This document shows positions 1 through 8,636 of a DNA stretch of 41,521 bases, piece after piece. The DNA comes from Deltaproteobacteria bacterium. Lineage in GTDB: Bacteria; Desulfobacterota; GWC2-55-46; DRQE01. Position 1 is the first letter of the stretch. Every line of letters begins with the position of its first letter. The stretch covers positions 1-41,521 of the forward strand of contig WGEY01000049.1 of assembly GCA_015492495.1 (NCBI GenBank). The letters are read 5' to 3'. Below the pieces are notes generated by a model, which saw only the letters and a list, made by a program, of their open reading frames with translations, was not told where the DNA came from and made no database searches. A program made the position numbers and the translations under genes.

Positions 1-63
1 ACCTAACTCCTTGACTATCTGTGCAGCTTGTGAGAAGTTCTCTATCGTGGCTCTCTGGGCCAT
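1..63 (-). CDS. 5' end of an unrecognised protein (partial)
   Basis: An open frame starts at ATG (63-61) on the minus strand and runs off the left edge. It encodes 21 residues beginning MAQRATIENF. A good Shine-Dalgarno sequence (AAGGAGGT) lies about 8 nt upstream of the start, which is why I treat it as a real gene divergent from rpsB. The visible part is a hydrophilic, probably helical N-terminus with no diagnostic motif, so I cannot name it. A 9-bp tandem repeat (77-94) lies in its 5' leader. Confidence 0.6.
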   Translation of the reverse strand, partial: MAQRATIENFSQAAQIVKELG

Positions 64-207
64 AGGGGTACCTCCTTATAGTTGGTATAGTTGGACCGCT
101 ATAAATGGTACCCCTTCCTCTTTACTGACACAAGATAAGATACATTACCTTTTTTGCTTTTTCTGGATGCAATGCCCTAAGATCAGTGATTTTGAGCCCT
201 TTTCCCC

Positions 208-236
208 TTGAAAGATGCACAGGGTTGTGGTAAATA
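208..236 (+). promoter_or_regulatory. candidate sigma-70 promoter of the rpsB operon
   Basis: TTGAAA (208-213) and TAAATA (231-236) are separated by 17 bp. Transcription would begin near 243, giving a leader of about 100 nt before rpsB. The rest of 64-207 is AT-rich, holds the divergent gene's leader and shows no convincing ORF. Confidence 0.55.
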
Positions 237-268
237 AAATTACTTAAACTACACACGCATTCCTTTAC

Positions 269-301
269 AGACCGGCGGTGTCCTGAAGTGGATTCCGGTC
301 T
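269..301 (+). promoter_or_regulatory. stem-loop in the rpsB leader
   Basis: AGACCGG (269-275) pairs perfectly with CCGGTCT (295-301) across a 19-nt loop. It sits between the predicted transcription start and the rpsB ribosome binding site. S2 is known to control its own mRNA in some bacteria, so this could be an S2 target, but no sequence match to a described leader was established. Confidence 0.35.
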
Positions 302-343
302 TGTTGTCGGGATGCGGAGGTACAACCAAAACAAGGAGGGGTT

Positions 344-1297
344 ATGGCATATCTTACGATGAAACAACTGCTGGAGACCGGCGTACACTTCGGTCACCAG
401 ACCAAGAGGTGGAACCCGAAGATGAAGCCCTACATCTTCGGGGCGAGAAATGGGATATACATCATCGACCTGCAGCAGACGGTCAAGATGTTCAGGGTCG
501 CCTATGACTTCATAAAAGAGGTGACCGCAAGGGGGGAGAAGGTGCTCTTTGTGGGCACCAAGAAGCAGGCCCAGAACTCCATAGAGCAGGCGGCAAAGAG
601 ATGCGGCATGGATTACGTGAACAACAGGTGGATCGGCGGACTGCTTACCAACTTCGCCACCGTAAAGAAGAGCCTTGACCGGCTCAAGGAGCTCGATGAG
701 CTGAAGGAAAAGGGTGATGTCACCGGGCTTACGAAAAAGGAGCTCTTGAGGCTCGAAAAGGAGAGGTTGAGGATAGAGAAGAACCTCGGCGGGCTGCGTG
801 ATATGACCAAGCTGCCCGGAGCCCTGTTCGTCGTGGATTCCAGGAGGGAGGCCATAGCGGTAAGGGAGGCGAGAAAGCTCGGTATACCGGTTGTGGCGAT
901 AGTCGATTCGAACTGCGACCCCGATGAGGTTGACTTCGTCATACCGGGCAATGACGACGCCATAAGGGCCATAGATCTTTTTTCCAATGCCGTTGCAGAT
1001 GCCTGCATCGAAGGCCGGGCGATCTACGAGGAGAGCCTTCAGAGGGAGACCGATAAGGAGGCTGCTTCAGAGGGCGTTACGGTCGGTGAAGAGGCTGCAT
1101 CCGGAGGTGTGACGGTGGTGAAGAAGGAGGCTGTTACGGAGGAGGCCTCAGAGCAGGAGGCTGCTGCAGCTGCAACCGAAGAGCAGACGGGCGGTGCCCT
1201 TGAACAGGCCGAGGGCTTACAGGCTCCTCAGGCAGAGGCCGAAAAAGAGGAGGCCCCTGCAGAACCGCAAGAGGTCGGTCAGCCACAGCAGGGTTGA
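344..1297 (+). CDS. rpsB: 30S ribosomal protein S2 with acidic C-terminal tail
   Basis: This is ribosomal protein S2, which joins the small subunit late and supports mRNA docking. The N-terminus ([19 protein letters not shown]), [11 protein letters not shown] and the [19 protein letters not shown] region are family signatures. The S2 fold ends near residue 230, but the protein is 317 aa, against about 240 in E. coli. The extra 85-90 residues are rich in Ala, Glu and Gln and contain an 11-residue tandem repeat (residues about 239-260). The start is ATG 344 with AAGGAGG just upstream. It heads a run with tsf, pyrH and frr, the usual bacterial order. The tail is probably disordered; its role is unknown. 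Confidence 0.97.
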   Translation: MAYLTMKQLLETGVHFGHQTKRWNPKMKPYIFGARNGIYIIDLQQTVKMFRVAYDFIKEVTARGEKVLFVGTKKQAQNSIEQAAKRCGMDYVNNRWIGGLLTNFATVKKSLDRLKELDELKEKGDVTGLTKKELLRLEKERLRIEKNLGGLRDMTKLPGALFVVDSRREAIAVREARKLGIPVVAIVDSNCDPDEVDFVIPGNDDAIRAIDLFSNAVADACIEGRAIYEESLQRETDKEAASEGVTVGEEAASGGVTVVKKEAVTEEASEQEAAAAATEEQTGGALEQAEGLQAPQAEAEKEEAPAEPQEVGQPQQG

Positions 1298-1367
1298 GAG
1301 TGTACACACCGAGTACGGCTCTCAAGCTAGGTGCTTGGGCCGCGCCTGAGATGCACGGCAAGCGTGC
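1294..1367 (+). other. rpsB-tsf intercistronic stem-loops
   Basis: TTGAGAG (1294-1300) pairs with CTCTCAA (1319-1325), a 7-bp stem overlapping the rpsB stop codon. A second small hairpin, GCACG (1353-1357) with CGTGC (1363-1367), follows. Neither is followed by a T-run, so they look like RNA processing or attenuation structures rather than a full terminator. Function is inferred only. Confidence 0.35.
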
Positions 1368-1415
1368 TCCATGAGGCTTCGATTAATGAATATCTACGGG
1401 AGGAGATTGACATAG

Positions 1416-2030
1416 ATGCAGATTTCGGCACAGCAGGTAAGGGACCTCAGAGAAAAGACAGGGGCCGGTATAATGGACTGCAAGAAGGCCCTCTCCGAGT
1501 CCGGGGGCGACGTTGAAAAGGCCATAACCTATCTGAGGGAGAAGGGGCTTGCAGCGGCCCAGAAAAAGGCTGGCAGGCAGACATCTGAAGGGGTTGTCTC
1601 CTCTTATATACATGCCGGTGGAAAGATAGGGGTGCTCGTGGAGGTCGATTGCGAGACCGACTTCGTTGCAAAGACCGAGGACTTTCAGAACCTCGCAAGG
1701 GACCTGGCCATGCATATAGCCGCCCTTAACCCGCTGTATGTGAAGCGGGAAGATGTGCCTCAGGATGTATTGGAAAGGGAGAGGGACATCTTCAGGGCTC
1801 AGGCGAAGGAGTCTGGAAAGCCGGAAAATGTGGTCGAAAAGATCGTCGAGGGCAAGATAGAGAAGTACTTCAAGGAGAACTGCCTCCTTGAGCAGGGGTT
1901 CGTCAAGGATCCGGACAGGACCGTTGGGGACCTGATCACCGAAGCCATAGCAAAGCTCGGTGAAAATATCCAGGTGAGCCGGTTTGCTCGTTTCAAAGTC
2001 GGTGAAGAAGTGCACCAAGAGGGCTGTTGA
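1416..2030 (+). CDS. tsf: elongation factor Ts (short form)
   Basis: EF-Ts is the guanine nucleotide exchange factor that recycles EF-Tu-GDP in the cytoplasm. The N-terminal UBA-like segment ([19 protein letters not shown], residues 8-26) and the TDFVAKT motif, whose Asp-Phe contacts EF-Tu, are both present. At 204 aa it is the short type, as in Thermus, rather than the 280-residue E. coli type, which has an added subdomain. The start is ATG 1416 with GGAGGAG about 11 nt upstream. It follows rpsB by 118 nt. Confidence 0.96.
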   Translation: MQISAQQVRDLREKTGAGIMDCKKALSESGGDVEKAITYLREKGLAAAQKKAGRQTSEGVVSSYIHAGGKIGVLVEVDCETDFVAKTEDFQNLARDLAMHIAALNPLYVKREDVPQDVLERERDIFRAQAKESGKPENVVEKIVEGKIEKYFKENCLLEQGFVKDPDRTVGDLITEAIAKLGENIQVSRFARFKVGEEVHQEGC

Positions 2031-2176
2031 TCCCGGTATCCATCATGGCTGGTGATGCAGGGGAACGGTAAGGGGTAAGGAGCTGCCCGATCCTGGACGG
2101 TCCCCGGGCACGCTCGCCTATAGTCACCGCAAGCCTTGCAAAGCAACCCTTAATCCTTAGGAACCCTCAGACCTAT

Positions 2177-2890
2177 ATGGAGCCCAGATACAAGAGGATA
2201 ATGCTCAAGCTCTCCGGCGAGGCGCTGATGGGGGATCTCCCCTACGGAGTCGATGCAGGGGTGATAGGTGTGATCGCGGAAGAGATAAAGGAGGTCACGG
2301 AACTCGGGGTGCAGATAGCGGTGGTCATCGGTGGCGGAAATATCTTTCGTGGCCTCGAGGCGAGCGCACAGGGCATGGACAGGGCTACCGCCGACTACAT
2401 AGGGATGCTCGCAACCGTCATGAATGCGTTGACCCTCCAGGATGCGCTTGAAAAGATCGGCGTCTACACGAGGGTCGTAAGCGCCATAGAGATGAAGGAG
2501 CTTGCCGAGCCGTACATCAGGCGTAGGGCCGTAAGGCACCTCGAGAAGAACCGTGTGGTCATATTCGCGGCAGGCACAGGCAACCCTTACTTTACAACAG
2601 ACACCGCGGCCTCGCTTAGGGCCATGGAGATACACGCCGAGGTCATACTCAAGGCGACCAAGGTCGACGGTGTATACGATCGTGATCCAATGAAGGAGGC
2701 CGGGGCGAAGAAGTTCGATGAGCTGACCTACATCGATGTGCTCAAGAAGGAGCTCAAGGTCATGGATACCACGGCGGTGTCTCTGTGTATGGACAACAAC
2801 CTTCCCATAATAGTCTTCAATGTTAAGAAAAGGGGCAATATAATCAGGATACTGAAGAACGAAAAGGTCGGAACGACCGTGAGGGCGTAG
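2177..2890 (+). CDS. pyrH: uridylate kinase (UMP kinase)
   Basis: This enzyme phosphorylates UMP to UDP in pyrimidine nucleotide synthesis, using the amino-acid-kinase fold rather than a P-loop. The N-terminal phosphate-binding segment MLKLSGEAL (residues 9-17), the glycine-rich IGGGNIFRG and the [15 protein letters not shown] segment are characteristic of bacterial PyrH. The length of 237 aa is normal. The start is ATG 2177; only a weak ribosome binding site (TAGGAA) lies upstream, after a 146-nt gap in which I see no ORF. The stop is 2 nt before frr, so the two are probably co-translated. Confidence 0.96.
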   Translation: MEPRYKRIMLKLSGEALMGDLPYGVDAGVIGVIAEEIKEVTELGVQIAVVIGGGNIFRGLEASAQGMDRATADYIGMLATVMNALTLQDALEKIGVYTRVVSAIEMKELAEPYIRRRAVRHLEKNRVVIFAAGTGNPYFTTDTAASLRAMEIHAEVILKATKVDGVYDRDPMKEAGAKKFDELTYIDVLKKELKVMDTTAVSLCMDNNLPIIVFNVKKRGNIIRILKNEKVGTTVRA

Positions 2891-2892
2891 TC

Positions 2893-3453
2893 ATGGGAGT
2901 GAAGGAGATATTCGACGAGGCAACAAGGAAGATGGACAAGGCCGTGGAGGTCTTTCGGCACGAACTTACGAAGCTCAGGACCGGACGCGCCTCGGTATCG
3001 TTGCTTGAAGATGTCAAGGTGGATTACTACGGCACCCCGACACCGATAAACCAGGTCGCAACCCTCACGGCCCCGGAGCCGAGGCTCCTTGTGGTTCAAC
3101 CATGGGATGCGTCTCAGATATCGGCCATAGAGAAGGCGATACTGTCCTCCGATCTCGGGCTTACCCCTACCAATGACGGCAAGGTCATACGCATACAGAT
3201 TCCGCAGCCTACCGAGGAGAGGAGGAGGGAGCTGGTAAAGGTCGCCAAAAGATATGCCGAAGAGTGCAGGATCGCTATCCGTAACTGCCGCAGAGACGCC
3301 AACGAGGCTTTGAAGAGGTTTGAGAAGGAAAAGGAGATCTCCCAGGATGATCTCAAGAAGGCTCAGCAGCGCATCCAGGAGATAACGGACAAGGAGATAG
3401 CTCGGGTTGAAGAGGTGCTTTCCGCAAAGGAACAGGAGATAATGGAAGTCTGA
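2893..3453 (+). CDS. frr: ribosome recycling factor
   Basis: RRF works with EF-G to split post-termination ribosomes. The protein is 186 aa, close to the family's usual 185. It has the KLRTGRAS motif (residues 26-33), the YYGTPTPINQVA segment of the hinge and domain II, and the long helical C-terminal half with RNCRRDANE. The start ATG follows the pyrH stop by 2 nt, so translation is probably coupled. Confidence 0.97.
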   Translation: MGVKEIFDEATRKMDKAVEVFRHELTKLRTGRASVSLLEDVKVDYYGTPTPINQVATLTAPEPRLLVVQPWDASQISAIEKAILSSDLGLTPTNDGKVIRIQIPQPTEERRRELVKVAKRYAEECRIAIRNCRRDANEALKRFEKEKEISQDDLKKAQQRIQEITDKEIARVEEVLSAKEQEIMEV

Positions 3454-3499
3454 TCCGTTACGGTGTTTTCACACAACCCTTACGTCGATTTCGGGAAAT

Positions 3500-4243
3500 A
3501 TGGAAGATATCTCACGAGAAAAACTGCCCAACCACATAGCAATCATCATGGACGGCAACGGAAGATGGGCCATGAAAAAGCACCTCGGCAGGATCAGGGG
3601 GCACCGCAAGGGGATAGAGGTGGCCAGGGATACCGTGAGGTTCTGCAGCGAGCTCGGAATAAAGTACCTGACACTCTACACGTTTTCGCGTGAGAACTGG
3701 AACCGTCCCCGGGCTGAAGTCGACATGCTTATGGGGCTTCTTGAAAGGCACCTCAAAAACGAAGCCCCGATGATGATGAAAAACAATATCCGTTTCAGGG
3801 CCATCGGCAACATGGACGAGCTTCCGGCGCGGGTCAGGAGTGTCGTAATGGAGGTGGAGGATAAGACCGCACGTAACGATGGAATGGTTCTGCAGCTCGC
3901 CATAAGCTACAGCGCGAGGGCCGAGATAGTCGATGTCTGCAGAGGTATCGCCGAAAGGGTGAAGAGCGGGGAACTTTCCGTTGAAGATATCGATGAACAG
4001 ACGGTGCAGAATGCCCTGTATACGAACGGTGTGCCGGATCCGGACCTCCTTATAAGGACGAGCGGGGAGAAGAGGCTTTCGAATTTTCTGCTCTGGCAGA
4101 TAGCCTATACAGAGCTTTACATAACGGATGTACTGTGGCCCGATTTTACAAGGGAGCATCTCGTCGAGGCCATAAGGGACTTCCAGGGCAGAGAGCGCAG
4201 GTTCGGGCTTACAAAGGAGCAACTGGTGGGGGTTGTCGGCTGA
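3500..4243 (+). CDS. uppS: isoprenyl transferase (undecaprenyl diphosphate synthase)
   Basis: This cis-prenyltransferase condenses isopentenyl diphosphate onto farnesyl diphosphate to make the C55 lipid carrier for peptidoglycan and surface polysaccharides. The catalytic IMDGNGRWA segment (Asp near residue 18) and the substrate-binding RTSGEKRLSNFLLWQ and WPDF motifs are intact. Length is 247 aa, normal for the family. The start is ATG 3500 with a weak GGGA ribosome binding site, 46 nt after frr. Next to cdsA and dxr it forms a lipid-precursor block. Confidence 0.96.
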   Translation: MEDISREKLPNHIAIIMDGNGRWAMKKHLGRIRGHRKGIEVARDTVRFCSELGIKYLTLYTFSRENWNRPRAEVDMLMGLLERHLKNEAPMMMKNNIRFRAIGNMDELPARVRSVVMEVEDKTARNDGMVLQLAISYSARAEIVDVCRGIAERVKSGELSVEDIDEQTVQNALYTNGVPDPDLLIRTSGEKRLSNFLLWQIAYTELYITDVLWPDFTREHLVEAIRDFQGRERRFGLTKEQLVGVVG

Positions 4244-4316
4244 GCGGGGTGATTGCGCTGGATGAGACGCCCAGCGGCATAGATCCCCCTTCCTACTACC
4301 TTACGGGAGGAAGATT

Positions 4317-5117
4317 CTGAAGAGGCTTCTGAGCGGTTTTTTATTAATTCCTTTAGTCCTTGTCATAGTCCTCTATGCTTCAGCCTTCTGGTTAACCCTG
4401 ACCATATCCCTGATCACACTTCTCGCCCTCTGGGAGTTCTGCAGCATGACCTCCACGACAGGGGCTGTGGGCTGGAACATCCCTGCGGTCATTGCCGGCG
4501 CGGCCCTGCCGATCATCTTTTATTTCAAAGGCGCCGATGCGGTCCCTCCGTATCTCGTCGGCGCACTGTTTTTTTTCTTTGTGTACGGGATGTCATTCGG
4601 AAGGGACTTCACCGGCACCTTCAACTGGGTGGTGAGGAGCATCACTGGGGTCGTGTACATAGCCCTGCCGCTTGCGTGCCTCGTACTGCTTGCCGGTATG
4701 GAACACGGCCGGTTGTGGATGATATTTGTCTTTACAGTCGTATGGTCGAACGACACCTTCGCATATTACACCGGCAAAAACCTCGGAAGGCACAGGCTTG
4801 CGCCGCGTATAAGCCCTAAAAAGACGATAGAGGGCGCCGTGGGAGGGGTCGTCGGCGGGGTGGCGGCCACCTATATCTTTAACCGTTTCCTCGGCATGGG
4901 ATTTTCCGCGATAGAGGTTGTGGTCGTCTCGTTGCTCCTCGGGGTGATCTCCCTTGCGGGTGATCTTGCGGAGTCGATGATTAAAAGAGGTGCCGGGGTG
5001 AAGGATTCCGGAAGCATCATTCCCGGCCACGGCGGCATGCTGGACAGGATCGACAGCGTGCTCTTTGCGGTGCCGGCACTTTACTACTATCTTCTATGGC
5101 GCAACGCAATGATTTAG
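4317..5117 (+). CDS. cdsA: phosphatidate cytidylyltransferase, probable CTG start
   Basis: CdsA makes CDP-diacylglycerol from phosphatidic acid and CTP in the inner membrane; PssA at 14.7 kb uses this product. The C-terminal family signature is present in full: SMIKRGAGVKDSG followed by PGHGGMLDRIDS, with several membrane helices before it. The first ATG in frame (4446) would remove the first membrane helix. The frame is open back to 4266 with no ATG, GTG or TTG, but GGGAGG (4305-4310) lies 6 nt before CTG 4317. From there the protein is 266 aa and starts (M)KRLLSGFLLIPL, a typical CdsA N-terminus. ATT 4314 is a less likely alternative. The 3' end overlaps dxr by 22 nt. Confidence 0.9.
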   Translation: MKRLLSGFLLIPLVLVIVLYASAFWLTLTISLITLLALWEFCSMTSTTGAVGWNIPAVIAGAALPIIFYFKGADAVPPYLVGALFFFFVYGMSFGRDFTGTFNWVVRSITGVVYIALPLACLVLLAGMEHGRLWMIFVFTVVWSNDTFAYYTGKNLGRHRLAPRISPKKTIEGAVGGVVGGVAATYIFNRFLGMGFSAIEVVVVSLLLGVISLAGDLAESMIKRGAGVKDSGSIIPGHGGMLDRIDSVLFAVPALYYYLLWRNAMI

Positions 5118-6280
5118 ATAAGCCGCGCAAAGGTGTGGCGATACTCGGCTCCACCGGATCCATCGGACGTAACGCCCTGGATGTCGTACGTAGGTCTCCG
5201 GAGAGGTTCAAGGTCGTAACGCTCGCCGCCGGGAGAAACACCGCGCTTCTGAAGGAACAGATAGAAGAGTTTCACCCGTCCTTCGTCTCCGTGCTTACAG
5301 AATCCGCGGCAGAGGATCTTAAAGTAGATGCTCCGGACACACGGATCGGCTTTGGTACGGATGGCGCATCCATGGCCGCCTCGTACCCGGGTGTGGAGAT
5401 AGCGGTATCAGCGATAGTCGGAGCCGCCGGGCTCGTTCCCACGCTGGCGGCCATAAGGTCCGGCAAGGACGTCGCCCTTGCCAACAAGGAGACGCTCGTG
5501 GTGGGGGGTGCTCTGGTAATGAAGGAGGTCAAGAAAAGGGGGGTTAAGATCCTGCCGGTCGACAGCGAGCACTCGGCCGTGTTGCAGTCCATTCAAGGTC
5601 ACAGGAAAGAGGACATAAAGAGGATCATACTTACGGCCTCCGGGGGGCCTTTCCTCGGACTGCCGCGTGAAAAACTCGACAGCGTCACACCCGAGCAGGC
5701 GCTCAGGCACCCGACCTGGAGCATGGGGAAGAGGATCACGATCGACTCCGCGACCCTGATGAACAAGGGGTTCGAGGTGATAGAGGCGTGCTGGCTTTTT
5801 GACATACCGCCGGACAAGGTGTCGGTGTGTATACATCCGCAGAGCATAGTGCACTCTATGGTGGAGTACATCGACGGCTCCATAGTTGCGCAGATGGGCT
5901 CGTCCGACATGAGGGTCCCTATTGCATACGCCCTTTCGTACCCCGAAAGGATGGAGACCGAGGCAAGGCCGTTTGACATTGCCGGGAAAAGGCTTGAGTT
6001 CATTGAGCCCGATCCCCGGAAGTTTCCGTGCCTTGCGCTGGCGTACAGGGCGGCGGAGCACGGCGGAAGCTACCCCTGCGTGCTCAACGCCGCCGATGAG
6101 GTGGCAGTGGATATGTTTCTCAAGGGTGTGATAAAATTTACAGAAATATACTCAACGGTCGAGGGTGTGCTGGAAAGGCACTCCCCTGTGAGCCTCGATA
6201 CGGTCGACCGTATACTCGAGGTCGACCGGTGGGCGAGAGAGGAGGCCCGAAGTATTGTTAAACGCAGGAGTAAAAGTTAA
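5096..6280 (+). CDS. dxr: 1-deoxy-D-xylulose 5-phosphate reductoisomerase
   Basis: DXR converts DXP to 2-C-methyl-D-erythritol 4-phosphate, the committed step of the MEP isoprenoid pathway feeding UppS. The NADPH-binding GSTGSIGRNALDVV (from about residue 18), NKETLVVGG, the metal-binding PVDSEHSA, the ATLMNKGFEVIEA segment and HPQSIVHSMVEY are all present. The length of 394 aa is normal. ATG 5096 lies inside the cdsA 3' end and lacks a clear ribosome binding site, so translation is likely coupled to cdsA. A shorter start at an internal GTG cannot be excluded. Confidence 0.97.
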   Translation: MAQRNDLDKPRKGVAILGSTGSIGRNALDVVRRSPERFKVVTLAAGRNTALLKEQIEEFHPSFVSVLTESAAEDLKVDAPDTRIGFGTDGASMAASYPGVEIAVSAIVGAAGLVPTLAAIRSGKDVALANKETLVVGGALVMKEVKKRGVKILPVDSEHSAVLQSIQGHRKEDIKRIILTASGGPFLGLPREKLDSVTPEQALRHPTWSMGKRITIDSATLMNKGFEVIEACWLFDIPPDKVSVCIHPQSIVHSMVEYIDGSIVAQMGSSDMRVPIAYALSYPERMETEARPFDIAGKRLEFIEPDPRKFPCLALAYRAAEHGGSYPCVLNAADEVAVDMFLKGVIKFTEIYSTVEGVLERHSPVSLDTVDRILEVDRWAREEARSIVKRRSKS

Positions 6281-6292
6281 GGACGGAGGGAC

Positions 6293-7594
6293 ATGATCAC
6301 CCTAATTTCATTTATAGTAGTCCTGGGCATTCTCATATTCATACACGAGCTCGGACACTTCGCCGTAGCCAAGTTCTCAGGCGTGGGTGTCGAACGTTTT
6401 TCGCTCGGTTTCGGCCCGAGGATTATAGCCGTGAAAAGAGGCGAGACTGAGTACTGCATATCCATTGTGCCCTTCGGTGGATATGTGAAGATGGTGGGCG
6501 AGAGCCCCTCAGAGGATGTGAGCCCCGAGGACAGGAGGAGGTCGTTCACACACAAGCCCCTTTCGGTCCGCTCGGCCATAGTGGCGGCAGGTTCTGTTAT
6601 GAACATCGTGTTAGCCCTTGTGCTCTTCCCGCTCATATTTATGATAGGCGTCCAGGTGCCTGCGTACATGGACGACGAGCCGAGGATAGGCTATGTATAC
6701 GCCGGCGAGGCGGGTGACAAGGCTGGCCTTGAGAAGGGGGACATCATAGAAGAGGTCGACGGCAGGGAGGTGGAGAGCTGGGAAGACCTCTACAAGGTAA
6801 TAGCCCTGAACCCAGACCAGCCGCTTCGTCTCAAGGTAAGGCGTGGTTCCACCACCTTTGAGACGACCCTTGTGCCAGAGTCCTCGGCCGACCTTGGGGT
6901 CGGCATAGGCGGTTTTGCCCCGCAGATGGTCCCCAGGATAGGAGCGCTCGCCCCTGGCTCTCCGGCCGAGAAGGCTGGCCTCAGGCCCGGCGATATCATA
7001 AAGGCAGTAGACGGCAATCCCATAACCCACTGGGCCGAATTGCAGGAGGTCATTCGACACAGCGGGGCCGAGAGGGTGTTCACGATAGAGAGGGATGGTG
7101 AGGTGTTCGACGTCAAAATCACGCCGGAGCTGAACAAAGAAGCCGGAATCTACCTCATAGGGGTCGCCCAGGGTGAGGATACGATAATCAAGAGCTACGG
7201 CTTCTTTGAATCGATACACCTCGGCCTCAAGAAGGCCGTCGAGTTGACAGCGCTTCTCTTTACGGTTCTCAAGGGGCTTATAGTCGGTGACTTCTCGCTC
7301 AAGAGCCTCGGCGGCCCCATCATGATCGCGCAGGTGGCCGGCAAGGCGGCCGAATCAGGTCTGGTGGACCTCTTGTCCATACTTGCGTTCCTGAGCCTGC
7401 AGCTCGGTATAATAAACCTCTTCCCCATACCGGTGCTCGACGGCGGTCACCTCATGTTTTGTTTGATAGAACGGCTGAGGGGAAGGCCGCTCAGTGAGAA
7501 GGTCATGGGCGTGGCCCAGCAGGTAGGTATGGCGCTGCTTATAGTGCTCATGGTGCTCGTGACCTGGAACGACATATTAAGGCTGCTGCGCTGA
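6293..7594 (+). CDS. rseP: RseP-type site-2 zinc metalloprotease
   Basis: This is an intramembrane metalloprotease that cleaves membrane-anchored anti-sigma factors or signal-peptide remnants. The HELGH zinc site is at residues 18-22 in the first membrane helix, and the second catalytic motif LFPIPVLDGGH has Asp near residue 383. Between them are two PDZ domains, each with an 'AGDKAGLEKGD'-like core (about 125-210 and 210-290). At 433 aa it has the two-PDZ architecture of E. coli RseP. A GGAGG ribosome binding site lies 5 nt before ATG 6293. The uppS-cdsA-dxr-rseP order is common in proteobacteria. No anti-sigma substrate is visible here. Confidence 0.95.
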   Translation: MITLISFIVVLGILIFIHELGHFAVAKFSGVGVERFSLGFGPRIIAVKRGETEYCISIVPFGGYVKMVGESPSEDVSPEDRRRSFTHKPLSVRSAIVAAGSVMNIVLALVLFPLIFMIGVQVPAYMDDEPRIGYVYAGEAGDKAGLEKGDIIEEVDGREVESWEDLYKVIALNPDQPLRLKVRRGSTTFETTLVPESSADLGVGIGGFAPQMVPRIGALAPGSPAEKAGLRPGDIIKAVDGNPITHWAELQEVIRHSGAERVFTIERDGEVFDVKITPELNKEAGIYLIGVAQGEDTIIKSYGFFESIHLGLKKAVELTALLFTVLKGLIVGDFSLKSLGGPIMIAQVAGKAAESGLVDLLSILAFLSLQLGIINLFPIPVLDGGHLMFCLIERLRGRPLSEKVMGVAQQVGMALLIVLMVLVTWNDILRLLR

Positions 7595-7606
7595 CCGGTT
7601 GCTTTT

Positions 7607-8308
7607 GTGAAGATACTTGCGTTTGACACATCCTCGGCCTCTGGCAGTATCGCACTTACCGCCGGAGACCGGCTCGTCGGGGAGACCACGGTGGGTTCGG
7701 TCGGGGTCCATGCCGAGTGGCTCATGGAAAGTATAGACGGGTTCCTGAAGGGCCTGGCTACCTCCATCCATGAAGTGGACCTCTTTGCGCTCACCACTGG
7801 GCCGGGTTCCTTTACCGGGTTGAGGATAGGGGTCAGCACGGTGAAGGGGCTTGCCTGGGCGTTAAGAAAACCTGTCGTCGGAGTCTCTACACTCGAGGCA
7901 CTTGCGATGAACCTCCCATACAGTTCAGCACCGGTCTGTCCGGTCCTCGATGCAAGGAAGAGGGAGGTTTACGCGGCCGTTTTCACCCCGGCCGGATCGA
8001 GGTGCGAGAGGATCGTGGAGGATTGCGCCGTAACACCGCAAAGGCTCTTCGAGATCCTTTCATCGGCCGTGGACGGTCCCGTTGTGTTCCTGGGAAATGG
8101 GCTCGAGTTGTACGCCGACGATATCAAGGGGAAGGTGAAAGGCGCGATACTGGCACCCAGGCACCTGTGGTATGTAAGGGCCTCGAACATAGCCCGCATA
8201 GCCTACCGGTCCCGTTACTCTGCGGCCGGGGCCGAGCGCATCAGCCCCGTCTACCGCAGGAAGTCCGAAGCCGAGCTTAAAAAGGATGCGCCCAAGAAGT
8301 CCGGATAG
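7607..8308 (+). CDS. tsaB: tRNA threonylcarbamoyladenosine biosynthesis protein TsaB
   Basis: TsaB is the catalytically inactive ASKHA-fold partner of TsaD in making the universal t6A modification at position 37 of ANN-decoding tRNAs. The N-terminal ILAFDTSSASGSIAL and the TTGPGSFTGLRIGVSTVKGLAWAL segment (from about residue 63) are diagnostic of TsaB; the His metal ligands of TsaD are absent. It is 233 aa, with a GTG start at 7607 that lies 12 nt after rseP and lacks a clear ribosome binding site. It is probably the last gene of the operon. Confidence 0.93.
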   Translation: MKILAFDTSSASGSIALTAGDRLVGETTVGSVGVHAEWLMESIDGFLKGLATSIHEVDLFALTTGPGSFTGLRIGVSTVKGLAWALRKPVVGVSTLEALAMNLPYSSAPVCPVLDARKREVYAAVFTPAGSRCERIVEDCAVTPQRLFEILSSAVDGPVVFLGNGLELYADDIKGKVKGAILAPRHLWYVRASNIARIAYRSRYSAAGAERISPVYRRKSEAELKKDAPKKSG

Positions 8309-8323
8309 CGCAGGGTTGTCGTA

Positions 8324-8352
8324 TTGACAATATTTTGCCCATGGGTTAATAT
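8324..8352 (+). promoter_or_regulatory. sigma-70 promoter for the DUF465 gene
   Basis: A perfect TTGACA (8324-8329) is followed after 17 bp by TAATAT (8347-8352). It sits just after tsaB and about 50 nt before the next start codon, so it can drive the small gene and possibly ilvD. Confidence 0.65.
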
Positions 8353-8399
8353 CTGACATTACCTGTAAGTCTCTTTAACCTTTAAAAAGGAGGTTCTCC

Positions 8400-8618
8400 A
8401 TGAAAGATGAGGGCATTGGAATGGCGGAAAAGCTCCTTAAGGAGAATAAAGAGTTCAGGGATGCATACATAGCGCATCTGGAGTTCAAGAAAAAGGTTGA
8501 GAAGATGGAGAGGAAACCTTTTTTGAGCCACAGGGAGGACCTGGAGAGGAAAAGATTGAAAAAGCTCAAGCTTGCGCTGAAGGACAAGATGGAGAAGATA
8601 ATGGCGCAGCACCGCTGA
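8400..8618 (+). CDS. small DUF465 (YdcH-like) helical protein
   Basis: A 72-aa, highly charged protein, nearly all helix and probably a coiled coil. The arrangement is an N-terminal helix (residues 8-38), a connecting HRED segment, and a second Lys-rich helix ending in LKLALKDKMEKI. This matches the DUF465 family of small proteins, which are frequent in proteobacteria and have no established biochemical role. A strong AAGGAGG site lies 7 nt before ATG 8400, and a near-consensus promoter lies upstream, so it is probably well expressed. It ends 18 nt before ilvD. Confidence 0.8.
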   Translation: MKDEGIGMAEKLLKENKEFRDAYIAHLEFKKKVEKMERKPFLSHREDLERKRLKKLKLALKDKMEKIMAQHR

Positions 8619-8636
8619 ACCGGCATCTATAATATC

